DNA of 64,000 nucleotides from Ectocarpus siliculosus (taxonomy: Eukaryota > Sar > Phaeophyceae > Ectocarpales > Ectocarpaceae), in contig FN648498.1 in the NCBI GenBank assembly GCA_000310025.1, positions 1 to 64,000 of the forward strand, written 5' to 3'. Of the stretch, positions 11,306 to 21,703 are shown in pieces; the first letter of the stretch is position 1; the number at the start of each line of letters is the position of its first letter. The notes beneath the pieces were generated by a model. It did not search any database. It saw only the letters and a program-made list of their open reading frames with translations, and was not told where the DNA came from. The position numbers and the translations under genes were made by a program.

Positions 11306-11429
11306 NNNNNNNNNNNNNNNNNNNNNNNNNNNNNNNNNNNNNNNNNNNNNNNNNNNNNNNNNNNNNNNNNNNNNNNNNNNNNNNNNNNNNNNNNNNNNNN
11401 NNNNNNNNNNNNNNNNNNNNNNNNNNNNN
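11306..11429. other. Assembly gap (124 N)
   Basis: A run of N bases. Open frames crossing it are artefacts. Confidence 0.99.
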
Positions 11430-13608
11430 GCGCGATAGTGAGTGATTTCAACACGTGCGTGGGAGAGAGGGCGGGAAAGCATAATCGCATGGGAAAAAAA
11501 GAGGCCATAGTAAATGCAAGTGTTGCGCCGGATATCGACCATCCTGCCTGTATAACATGATCGTGTGCATCGGGGAATCCTCAGCTGTTTTTCGCAGTTT
11601 GTAAGTGGCCTCCATGCCAAGGGGTCTGGTGCAGAAAGCTAATGGCAGCACACCAGTATCACAACACTACCAACGACAACACTACCAAAACGGCAAGAGC
11701 CTGCCCGACTCCGGTTAGGATCGAGCGACTGTTGAAGTAACGGTTGGAATAGTGCTATGTATTATTTTTCATGAGACGACAGCACGAACAACCAGAAACG
11801 CCGAGGCACGCAGCAACTTTTTCCTACGAAAATAGCAGATGCTCATGAGTTACACAGCAGTGAAATGCAACCCGCATCATGAACCATGTCCATATGCACA
11901 CGACACATCAATGAAAGTTTCATGTGTACATTGGTGTATGTGATGGATCTACATGTAGACTACTGTATGCTCCTATATATAATAGACTCTGCGGGGAGAG
12001 AGAGAAAGGAGAGAGATAATCAATTTAGGAATGACAATTCAGACCGGCGCCCTCCAGTTCGCGAATCACCATCAAGCACTACTGTCTATGTCGCAGTGTT
12101 GTGTGTGTGCCTTTCGAGCTCTTATGATGCCGGGTTCTGTATGTATGTATGATGCTGGGAGGCGGCTGATGTCTTATCTAGACTTCGTCTCTCGTCATTG
12201 GCACCCCTCCGCGGAAGGCCACCGTCTCGCGCCTCCGTGATCGGGCGGTGTTTTGCTCGCTCTTGTCACAAACTTAAAAAAGCGAACGCGTAATCTCTTC
12301 TTTTTACCTGCGCAAACCGAGGAGGGAGGAAGACACAAATACATCCAAGTAAAATATAACCAATTCAAAGGAAATCAAACGCGAAAATGCCCGGAACACT
12401 TGCCAGCAATGATAATTTCGCATCTCTCTCTCCCTCGCGCGCGCTCTCCAACTTATACACGTGTCTCTTGTCTCTCCGCTCCCACCTGAAACCCGTCCGC
12501 ATCTGCCGCCTCGAGTTCCTCATCAGCGACTGCCTTCTCGCAGCAGCAGCAGCAGCAGCAGTGCTATATGTAATCGGGCAGACTGCGCTTGTTTTGCGCG
12601 TAACCTGGGTTGTAGATTTACCGGTAGCAGATGGTTGAGTGAGGTGCCGGTGGTAGGTGAAAGCGTCAACCACGGCTCTGCAGTTCGTACCTAATATTAT
12701 AAAGAGGAGCCTGTTACCCGCAGGGGAGATGTCCCTATATGCTGTCTGGGAAATCGTAGACATACAGGTACTTTCTGACGCTACTGTATGAATCCATTGC
12801 TAATCTGTCTCAGACTCTTTTCTATGATAGAGATGGTTTCGTTGTGTCATATTAAGAAAAAAAAAAGAAAAAGAGGACTCAGCTTTCCCGCAAGCATGAT
12901 CAAGGGGTGTCCCCTGCCTATCTACAACATCGAGATCATACAGCAGACCATGCTGTACGCTACCTTCAATTTGGAATCAAGGGTCCAGGTGAGCGGGGTC
13001 TTCTTTGAACTTTCTACATATCTCAGTTTAGCTGGCCCCATCTTCAACGAAGACTTGTTCCACGTCACCGTGCTCTCAGTGTGCTGCACGATGAAGTGGT
13101 GTTTGTCCCACTGAACCCTCTGCGTCTATGCAAGCTCTGTGTGCCTATGTACATGCGAAGCAGTGACTCTTTTCCCTCTCTCTGCGCGCCGACCCGCGAG
13201 GGCCCTCTCTGTGGGCGGCGTGTGATGTCTTGTTGAGGGTTCTCTCTTACATGCATGCATGTCAAGAGCATGTACAGCATTAACCTTTTCTACGGTTTGT
13301 TCGTGGTGGGTGTGGTGGTTGTGAACGGTGTGTCATGGTGTATGCGGTGCGTGTGAATGTGTGTTGTGTTGGGGGAGATGGCTCTAGTCTACATTCTAAA
13401 TTCCAAAGGCACCGATGACGGAACACCGGTTCGCCGAAAGATATTTCGTTTCGGAGCCTGTGATGCGGCGTAATACTGTAGTGTAGCGGTTGGCAGATTA
13501 ATCTTCCTGTACAGACTTCTCTCGCCCTCAGCTCGGATGACCGAATGCCGACGTGTAGCAGAACAAGACCGGTGCAAATAAGTGCCTCTTCGCGTAAAGA
13601 CCAACTCC
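11430..13608. other. No supported gene
   Basis: Contains a short GA-rich microsatellite at about 11990-12015 and a CAG run at about 12540-12562. Frames here are short and lack recognisable features. Confidence 0.4.
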
Positions 13609-13609
13609 C

Positions 13610-13738
13610 AATGTTGGATATTGGGTATCGAATATCGATACAAAACTGATATATATCGCCGATACGCAGTATCGGTACAATTGCCGGTTTCCACGCCGAT
13701 ATTTGTCGATACGAATCGGTATCGGTATCGATATCGGT
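13610..13738. repeat. CGATAC-rich short tandem repeat
   Basis: Repeated CGATA/TATCG words in both orientations abut the 3' end of the YR-retroelement. A related block in the other orientation lies at 30660-30810, where the shared flank word GTTGGATATTGG is also found. It looks like a dispersed repeat family. Confidence 0.55.
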
Positions 13739-13924
13739 TTTTCTCGATGCTTTCGAAATGTGTCATTATTTTGCGATCCCTTTGCTCGCCAAGGGGGAGG
13801 GGAAAAGAGCGGAGACCAGGCAGGGCAACACACCACACACGCCCCCGGTCTACTCCTTACGATCAGTATAAACATCAGCCACCCAACGGACAGAAATATA
13901 TACTTATAAACTCTGTCTGCCCCC
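13739..13924 (-). repeat. B2 split direct repeat
   Basis: Starts at TTTTCTCGATGCTTTCG and matches 14701-14885 almost base for base, with a few indels. It marks the 3' terminus of the YR-retroelement. Confidence 0.85.
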
Positions 13925-14487
13925 TGATAACCACACCTGTTTGTTCATACTGAAACCACGAGAGAACCCCACAAGGCCCATCAACATGTATATCGCCATT
14001 CGGCGAAACACTTGGGCCACCAAAGAAAAACCATTTTCTCGTCGCTCGCTACTTTCTGTTCCCCTGACCTTCCCATCGCACTGCAGAAAAACACACATGT
14101 CGCCAGGACCCCACGAATAATTAATCATATAATATATATGGGTGTCCACCAATCAATCAGACTCGTAACGCACGCAACGGGGAAGCGCGCAGCACCAACG
14201 TAGCCACACACAGCAGCCAAGAGTACACTCCCCCAACCATGCAACGGTCCGATACACACACCAACATGCGTCCTGCATATATACAACCTGAAGTAAATGC
14301 GATACACACAAATCCCATTCAAAAAAGAAATGGGACGAGCACCTCGGAACCGCTCCCAGCATAGGCACACGCGACCCCGACTGCGGCTACACAGTGAATC
14401 CCCCCGACAGGCAATCACATTGCACACAACGCCGCCGCTCCGATTTCCATGTCCACTGACACCCCCAAAAGCAAGGGTGGGTGGGTG

Positions 14488-14697
14488 GGAAAAAGAAACG
14501 TCACGGCAGAAACAACCCTTGGCCACCACAGGCACACACACGTGCTCTCGCTCGCCCCCGGTAAACACGGCGAAGCGAGTATATACTGAAAACAGGAATC
14601 AACACGCTCGTCCGCTTCCTGCTTTCTGATTGGCCAACGGTTTATTTCTGCCGCTTCTCACAAAACGCAGACTTCCCTTACTTCGTCAGTCAATCTT
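14488..14697 (-). repeat. A2 split direct repeat
   Basis: Near-identical to 19940-20146, including CTTTCTGATTGGCCAACGG and the TATA-like stretch at 14578-14590. It directly abuts B1. Confidence 0.85.
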
Positions 14698-14700
14698 TCG

Positions 14701-14885
14701 CTTTTCTCGATGCTTTCGAAATGTGTCATTATTTTGCGTACCCCCTTTGCTCGCCAAGGGGGAGAGGAAAAGAGCGGAGACCAGGCAGGGCAACACACCA
14801 CACACGCCCCCGGTCTACTCCTTACGATCAGTATCAACATCAGCCACCCAACGGACAGAAATATATAAACTCTGTCTGCCCCCAA
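14701..14885 (-). repeat. B1 split direct repeat
   Basis: Internal partner of B2. Its junction with A2 is expected to carry the recombination site used by the element's tyrosine recombinase. Confidence 0.85.
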
Positions 14886-15110
14886 ACCTAAGGCTGGTGC
14901 GCCATACTGATCCCCCCCCCCCCCTTTCCATGCACAACATATACCGCATACCATATATGCAAAACACACTATATGTACGACATACAATATATACGGCATA
15001 CACAATGTACAGCAAAATAACATCGGTACAACAAGGACCTCGACATACACCACGCGCCACAGAACCCTTTCACACGTCACCCCATCGGGTACCCTGCCCT
15101 GGCTGTGTGG

Positions 15111-16232
15111 TCACCTTCTCCTTGTTCGCCAACACCTCTGACACCCACGAAGCATCACCCCCAACATTCCGAACATAACACTGGTAACTACTCTCCCCGA
15201 CCATCGCCCTTCTCTACGAAGAACCTCCGGCGATGCACCCCCCGCCGCCGAGAAAGTTGCGCCCCCAATACGAAGGGAGTGCAGCGCGTACTCCTCGGGC
15301 TGCAAACCCGCCAACGCAACTACTTGGCGAAGGGCCACAACAGCTTGACACTTAGTCCACATGGCCCACTGGCCCCGACCAACACCGAAAGCCACGAGAG
15401 GCGCATGCGAAGGCAGAAACGTATACAGAGAAAGCAGCTCCACCATGACATCCACTGCACCACCCCCTCGGTCGACTCCACGGCACGGACCTTGCCGTGT
15501 GCGCGTGCAAACCGCCCCTTTCCGAACTGGTCCCCTTTGGACGAACGAAAACGTACCTCCACGCGATCGGCCAACGGCCACTGCGCCGACTGCAATAGCT
15601 GGACCGTCCCCCGAAAAAAACGCTACGTCCCCCCGACGCAACCCATGAACCTCATGCATGGACAATTTCGACACCGCAAACATCTCAGATGCTCGCGTCA
15701 GAAAGAAGAAAGAGGCACTCAGCGCAAGAAACAAAACACGCCCGCCTACGCCCCATTGCGGCACCAACGAACTCCACGTTGCAACATCGCCCAAGACACC
15801 GGCCGCCGCAACCGCTGCTGTGTTCCCACGTCGGCATGCCCCCGCGCCGCTCCACGTAAAGCACAACGAATCAGCGGATGCTGCGTATCAAGCTCCCCTT
15901 CACCCGACACACGATGGAAAAACTTAACAGCGGACAGGTGACTAGCAATGGTCGAGTTTTGCAGGCCCAAAACGGAAAAACCATACGCGACGTACTCAAA
16001 CCAATTGAACAACGACATCACGCGGAACAGTCTCAGCAGCAATAAACACCGGCCGATACACAACGGCCACACGATATTTCACCCAGCCTCCAAAAAGGCC
16101 CAGGTAAGTTCGTTCAGACGTTCGCGCAAGTGACTGGCGGACGAGGCTGGCCCCAGCACGGCAGAGCACATCTCTTGCCCGGCTCGATTCAACTCCACTT
16201 CCTGCCATCGCACATGGGGGGCAGCGGCACAA
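15111..16232 (-). pseudogene. Tyrosine recombinase of the YR-retroelement
   Basis: The N-terminal core-binding region (ERTYLGLFGGW; STIASHLSAVKFFHRVSG) overlaps the end of RT-RNase H. The catalytic domain has the box-I Arg in LTRASEM (codon 15693-15695), the box-II HxxR in ALHSLRIGGAT (His at 15279-15281, Arg at 15270-15272) and the Trp of GRW. In the open frame the next residues are SGRVVTSV, with no Tyr. One frame over, the sequence reads SSYQCYVRN, the expected nucleophile region, with TAC at 15184-15186. A single missing base in the G run at about 15195-15198 explains this. Another frame change lies at about 15780-15860. As given, the enzyme lacks its catalytic tyrosine. Confidence 0.8.
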
Positions 16233-18053
16233 AGGTTGTCGTACACATCAGCGGCAGGCCAGCGAGAAATACCATCGGCAATCGAATTGAGCACACCAGG
16301 CACATGGGGCGATTGGAAAAGCCACCCGCTAGACACTTCAATCGCCCCCAGCATCCGCATGAGCGCGCCGGACCGCGGCTCCTTGGCTCCGCGGCACCGC
16401 TCAATCCATGCCACACTCGCTTCATTGTCTCCTCGCAACTGGATGCAGTCACCGGCCGACACCGGCACGTGACGCTGTTGCACGATCAACACCCACGCCG
16501 CAGCGACCATGCCGAGTAGCTCAAGAACATTGATACTGACATCGGGACACTCGGATACAGACTTGCTAGACCCCACAAAACGGGACCGCTCGTCACACGT
16601 CAAATCACGCCGGAAAGAACACCCAGTTTGCACACAGTATGCTCCGAACGCTGTTTTGGACGCATCGGCAAACACGGCCATTACCGGAGGGCGAAGCACC
16701 ACATTGTACATCGGTGCACACAACTGTCCGCCACGCGACGCCAGACCTCGCTGCACACACCAGCGCCAAAAATCCAAATCATCGTGAAACATGGGGCCCA
16801 ACACGACACGCCGAGCGGGGTTAGAAACACGCGAAGGGAACACTTCGGATTGCGGCAAGCCGACATCAGCCAACAGACAGCCGACGAAGTATTTGCCTGG
16901 ACGCAAGGCAAAAGACACGTGAAGAAGAAAACCGGTCAATTCCGCGACTTGGCGGGCGGTCGCACACAGACGCGACCGCGGCCACTCGCCCAACAAACGA
17001 TGTAATTTCTGTTGTTTTCGCAGAGGCATGGTCACTGTGAGAGTTTGCGTGTCCAAAATCCATCCCAACACCTCCAAACGTGTGGAAAAATCGGTGATCT
17101 TCTTTGCAGACAGCAACGGAGGATCGTTTGGCCCCCGGTGTCCCAGCAGGCGGAAATGGTCCGACGCGATCGACTGCACTGCACGTAAGCAACGACGACC
17201 ATCCTTGCAAAAACCGCGCCTCGACAAGCACGCCGTCATCCACATAATATCGAACGAAAAACGAGGAACCAGCGAAACCGCCCTCCATAGTAATTTGGGC
17301 ACAATCACGCGGTAGCGAAACGGGGAGGTGTTGGGGAGGAATGCGCTGAACATGATTAACCGCCGCAACGCCGGCAGGCAAAACAGAAGCTGTCTGAAAA
17401 AAATCGGTGATTTTCTTTGCAGACAGCAACGGAGGATAGTTTGGCCCCCGGTGTCCCAGCAGACGGAAATGGTCCCACGAAGGGTCGACCAACACTTGAC
17501 GAAAAGCCTCACGCACGTCAATACTACAGAGCAAAATCTCGAGATGTGGCCCGTGCAATTGGCGCAAAAAGAGGACGCGCGACAAGATATCGAAAAATAC
17601 ATGTCCCGACAGACACTCGGGGGCATGATCAAAATCTGTATCTGCATGGACGCTAGACGACGCACCAGCCGCTGTGAATGTGAGATCAGGAATGATGCGG
17701 AATTGCGGATCTTCCACCACCCCAAGGGGGGAAACACGCACACCCAAAATTTCACGGATGAAATGCACGTCGAAGACAAGAGCACGACCTAACGTAACAT
17801 CCGAAACGATCTTGTCGGTAATCTGCGAAGTGCATGGTACAATGCTGGAATGGTTGCCGTATTTTAATTCGGCGTCGAGACACCCCCCCGGCGCCACATC
17901 GACGGGTGCACCAGGACACGACACGCCGATTGGGTTAGAAACACGCGAAGGGAACACTTCGGACTGCGGCATGCCGACATCAGCCAACAGACAGCCGACG
18001 AAAAATTTGCCTTGACGCAAGGCAAAAGACACGTGAAGAAGAAAACCGGTCAA
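16079..18053 (-). pseudogene. Reverse transcriptase-RNase H of the YR-retroelement
   Basis: RT: motif A region IDVREAFRQVLVD and motif C YYVDD (17235-17249). RNase H: acidic residues in FADASKTAFGAY, NVLELLG, RGDNEASVAW and NSIADGISRW, followed by a C-terminal tail. The domain order is typical of DIRS-like pol. The frame changes between the fingers/palm and the thumb region, so no single frame encodes the whole enzyme. Flanking repeats of RT sequence upstream (17935-18760) show that this region underwent a partial duplication with an internal deletion. Confidence 0.82.
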
Positions 18054-18760
18054 TTCCGCGACGTGACGGGCGCGTCTGTGGCCACTCGCCCAACAAACGA
18101 TGTAAGTTCTGTTGTTTTCGCAGAGGCATGGTCACTGTGAGAGTTTGCGTGTCCAAAATCCATCCCAACACCTCTTAACGTGTCGAAAAATGGGTGATTT
18201 TCTTTGCAGACAACAACGGAGTATCGTTTGGCCCCCGGTGTCCCAGCAGACGGAAATGGTCCCACGCGATCGACTGCACGGCACGTAAGCAACGACGACC
18301 ATCCTTGCAAAAACCGCGCCTCGACAAGCACGCCGTCATGCACATACCCCCATCGTGTATCCGAATACCGATGCCCTCGAAGGGTCGACCAACACTTGAC
18401 GAAAAGCCTCACGCACGTCAATACTACAGAGCAAAATCTCGAGATGTGGCCCGTGCAATTGGCGCAAAAAGAGGACGCGCGACAAGATATCGAAAAATAC
18501 ATGTCCCAACAGACACTCGGGGGCACGATCAAAATCTATATCTGCATTGACGCTAGACGGCGCACCAGCCGCTGTGAATGTGAGATCAGGAATGATGCGG
18601 AATTGCGGATCTTCCACCACCCCAAGGGGGGAAACACGCACACCCAAAATTTCACGGATGAAATGCACGTCGAAGACAAGAGCACGACCTAACGTAACAT
18701 CCGAAACGATCTTGTCGGTAATCTGCGAAGTGCATGGTACAATGCTGGAATGGTTGCCGT
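17935..18760 (-). repeat. Partial duplicate of the RT region with internal deletion
   Basis: This block repeats the sequence of about 16820-17840 at high identity but lacks the stretch between the YVDD region and the upstream palm (about 17250-17480). At the equivalent of motif C the copy reads YVHD (about 18334-18345), so it could not be active. Confidence 0.75.
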
Positions 18761-19771
18761 ATTTTTAATTCGGCGTCGAGACACCCCCTCGGGAGCGCCA
18801 GGACACAACACGCGGAGGAGGTTTGTCAATGTGCGGAAAACGTTTCGCGACCCCAAAAAAAACAATTCACGAACCGACGCAACATCGACATGGGGCGCAT
18901 AGAAGCCGGCACCACCGGCCGCCACGAGCACTTCAATACGCCCCCCACACTGTCTAAGCAAGGTGGAACCAGCGGAAGCCACCTCACGAAGACCCACACC
19001 CATATCGGAGGGTGAACACACCGCCGCTAAAGCAGACACACGAGATCGCCACACGCAAAGTTCACGCGAACCCGCAATCGACAACATCGATATGGGGCGC
19101 AAAGAAGCCGGCCCCACCGGCCGCCACGAGCACTTCAATACGCCCCCCACACTGTCTAAGCAAGGCGGAACAAGCGGAAGCCACCTCACGAAGACCCACA
19201 CCCATATCGGAGGATGAACACACCGCCGCTAAAGCAGACACACGAGATCACCACACGCAAAGTTCACGCGAACCCGCAATCGACCTAAACGAGACATCAC
19301 CTGGTAGCCAACGAATAGACAGCTCCGGGGCACACACGCCCCTCGATCGACGCCCACGTCCGCCGCCGCCAACGCCGCGGCCCCAAGCGCCCGGGAACCC
19401 GGCCTTGCTGTCTGATCTATGCTCACACCGGCCACCGCAGACGACCCACCAGGGCCCTCCACGGATAAACCAGCCATGCCGTCGGCCCGCCGTGCCTCAA
19501 CCACGCCGACCGCCGACCCCGCCGCGGCGGCGGCCCCAGCTGTTGCGTCTTGCTGCTGACGTTGAAGTTGCTGCGGCTGCTGCGTTTGCTGCTGCGGCTG
19601 CTGCTGCTGTTGCGGCCGCTGCTGCGGCTGCTGCTGTTGCTGCGGCGGCGGGCCCTGCTGGTCCTGCTGGGCTGCCAACGCCATTGCGGCAGCCGCGCCC
19701 GCCACCGCAGCAGAGGGAGGGGCGCCGCCACCACTGCTGCTGCCGCCGCCGTCGGCGATGGAGTCATCCAC
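18689..19771 (-). pseudogene. Gag-like ORF, Gln-rich
   Basis: From the ATG at 19771 the minus-strand frame begins with a Gly/Ala/Ser-rich stretch and a dense Gln/Pro tract (about residues 35-75), then an unrecognised region. Downstream frames read SDMGVGLREVASAGSTLL and LVAAGGAGFYAPHVDVASV, apparently the Gag body, but frames switch at the tandem duplication. There is no CCHC knuckle, as is common in this class of Gag. Position at the 5' end of the element supports the call more than the sequence does. Confidence 0.5.
18881..19284 (-). repeat. 202-bp tandem duplication in the Gag-like region
   Basis: Unit 18881-19082 is repeated at 19083-19284 (period 202) with a handful of substitutions. 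Since 202 is not a multiple of three, the duplication itself shifts the frame of the Gag-like ORF. Confidence 0.85.
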
Positions 19772-19861
19772 CGACGCACGAATCCCGTCGGCAGCAATCG
19801 GCAGGCCCTTTTCCGAGATTTGGATTCAAAGCCATATCGCCCCGGAGACAGAAAGAAAACG

Positions 19862-20146
19862 TCACGGCAGAAACAACCCTTGGCCACGAAAAAGAAACAT
19901 CACGGGAGAAACAACCCTTGGCCACCACAAGCACACACACATGCTCTCGCTCGCCCCCGGCAAACGTCACGGCAGAAACAACCCTTGGCCACCACAAGCA
20001 CACACACGTGCTCTCGCTCGCCCCCGGTAAACACGGCGAAGCGAGTATATACTGAAAACAGGAATCAACACGCTCGTCCGCTTCCTGCTTTCTGATTGGC
20101 CAACGGTTTATTTCTGCCGCTTCTCACAAAACGCAGATTTCCCTTA
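19862..20146 (-). repeat. A1 split direct repeat (5' end), internally expanded
   Basis: Matches A2 but has three copies of a 25-30 bp module (CGTCACGGCAGAAACAACCC...) where A2 has one. It is interrupted at TTA (20144-20146) by the TIR element; the TTACTTC continuation is found at 26192-26198. Confidence 0.8.
20034..20056 (-). promoter_or_regulatory. Candidate TATA box of the YR-retroelement
   Basis: The minus strand reads CAGTATATACTCG about 100 bases inside the 5' terminus and about 270 bases upstream of the Gag-like ATG. The same motif recurs in A2. The position suits an internal promoter of a circularising element; this is inference only. Confidence 0.3.
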
Positions 20147-21268
20147 GGGCGTGTATTAACGAAATGCCGAAAATCAAAATCCAAATGGGCGCAAAATCAA
20201 AATCAAAATGCGTTATCGTGGAAAACTGAAAAAAGAGGGTCGTGTAGGTTAACGAGGATAGGAGACAGATGAGGCAAAAAATCAAAAAGACCTGGCACCA
20301 GGGGAAGAGCCAGCAGCGCAGCGGTGATTTTTCTAGGGTGCGTTTTACGCTCTTCTGTTCACGTGTTAGCCGATATCTCGCCAAATACTCAACAAGTTGC
20401 CTCAAGAAAGGTATCCGGAAGGAGCTGGAAACATGGGCTGATGGACACTGCCAAGGTTTGGGGCCGTGAGGGGCCGAATACGCCGGAAAAAAAAGGTTGT
20501 GTTGAAGCAAAAATGCCAACGGTTGCGCGCGGTCACTTCAAGTTGGGTGTTTTGGGCCGCCACGGGTTGTGATATCCACCAATAACTTCCCGAAGAAGGA
20601 AGCAACAGCAACAGCAACGCCACGCGGCAGGAGGTACGTCTCTGCTTCATCTTTCAAGCCCAAGGTCTGCTACCGTGGGGTAACGTGCGTGTAGGGAAAA
20701 AAGTTTTGGTTGACCCTAAAAAATCCACGTCAGAGAGCGGATAGTTCAAGTTCGCGCCGAATGTCTGCTCACAGTTTAGTTTTTCAGCGATAACTCTTCG
20801 AAGGAGGAAGCAACAGCATTAGCAATGCCACGCGACGGGAGGTAGCTTTACCCACCATCTGTCTCGTACAAGGTTAGATGCCTTGGAGTATCGTGAGTGT
20901 GGAGAAAAAAGGTTGCAACTACCCTCTCCCGCACGGAACAGCCCGAAAAAGCCGCGCAACCCTGTTCTGATCGTCAGTCCGTTCACCGCTTGTCAAGATC
21001 GGCATTTTCTCCTCGAGTACCCAACGAGCCGGCCCGTTTTGTGGCTTGCCGGCGAGCAGAGTCTTCTGGCTACAAATAATGGCCATGTTGTCGGTGGTAG
21101 GGTGCCGATAGCCCCTCTATAAGCAGTGTGCAGCAGGTCGTGTCGTACACTTGCTTTGCAGCGGCCTCGCGGCAGGTGCTCCAAGCCTTCGAAGTCTTGA
21201 ACTCCTCTCCTCTTTGATTTTGATTTTGACAAAAAAAGTCCCCCGGGGACTTCTTCCCAGACAGAGGA

Positions 21269-21455
21269 TGTTTGGGGTGCTCGGCAGAGTATACTGTCTA
21301 TGGGGCCTCCGGGGGGTACGCGGATGAAATGTGTTGATGGGCATGCTGCATGGCGATGGTTTTGCCTACCGCATGTCTGTCACTCTCTAATCAACCAAGG
21401 TCTTGAGTCAACCTTCTTTCTCTTTCGGCCTCTGACGGGCTACCGCACCCAAACA
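21269..21455 (+). repeat. 5' LTR
   Basis: TG...CA ends with an 11-12 bp terminal inverted repeat. It carries AGTATACTG near its start, the only TATA-like word. Confidence 0.92.
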
Positions 21456-21703
21456 CAATATATTGGGCCTGGTGTTGGTAGTGGGTATTGGCGTTTGAGC
21501 TGTATGTGCCGGGCCAATGGGGCGGCGAATACGATATATATAGCTAAGCTGGGACGTGGCCAACGGGGACGGGACAGCACGGCAGCGGGTAGTGTATAGC
21601 TGGGACGGTGGCCATCGGGGACCGGGACAGCAGGGGGTGTATTGCTGGGACAGCGCTTCAGGGCTGGGACAGCAGGGTACGGGATATTTTTCAAGCGTAG
21701 ACT

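Larger units (their letters stand above)
13739..20146 (-). mobile_element. YR-retrotransposon (DIRS order, PAT/Ngaro-like split direct repeats)
   Basis: Read on the minus strand the order is A1 (20146-19862), coding region (about 19771-15111), B1 (14885-14701), A2 (14697-14488) and B2 (13924-13739). A1/A2 and B1/B2 are near-identical pairs and B1 directly abuts A2. That is the split-direct-repeat layout of PAT/Ngaro-type elements, whose tyrosine recombinase integrates a circular cDNA. Coding order is Gln-rich Gag-like, RT-RNase H, tyrosine recombinase. A few bases of the 5' end continue beyond 26191 because a TIR element inserted there. The copy is damaged by frameshifts, an internal duplication of the RT region and a tandem duplication in the Gag region, so it is probably dead. 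Confidence 0.88.

Noticed and set aside
11057-11560. ORFs spanning the N run
   Set aside because: They cross 124 undetermined bases and have no supported coding on either side.
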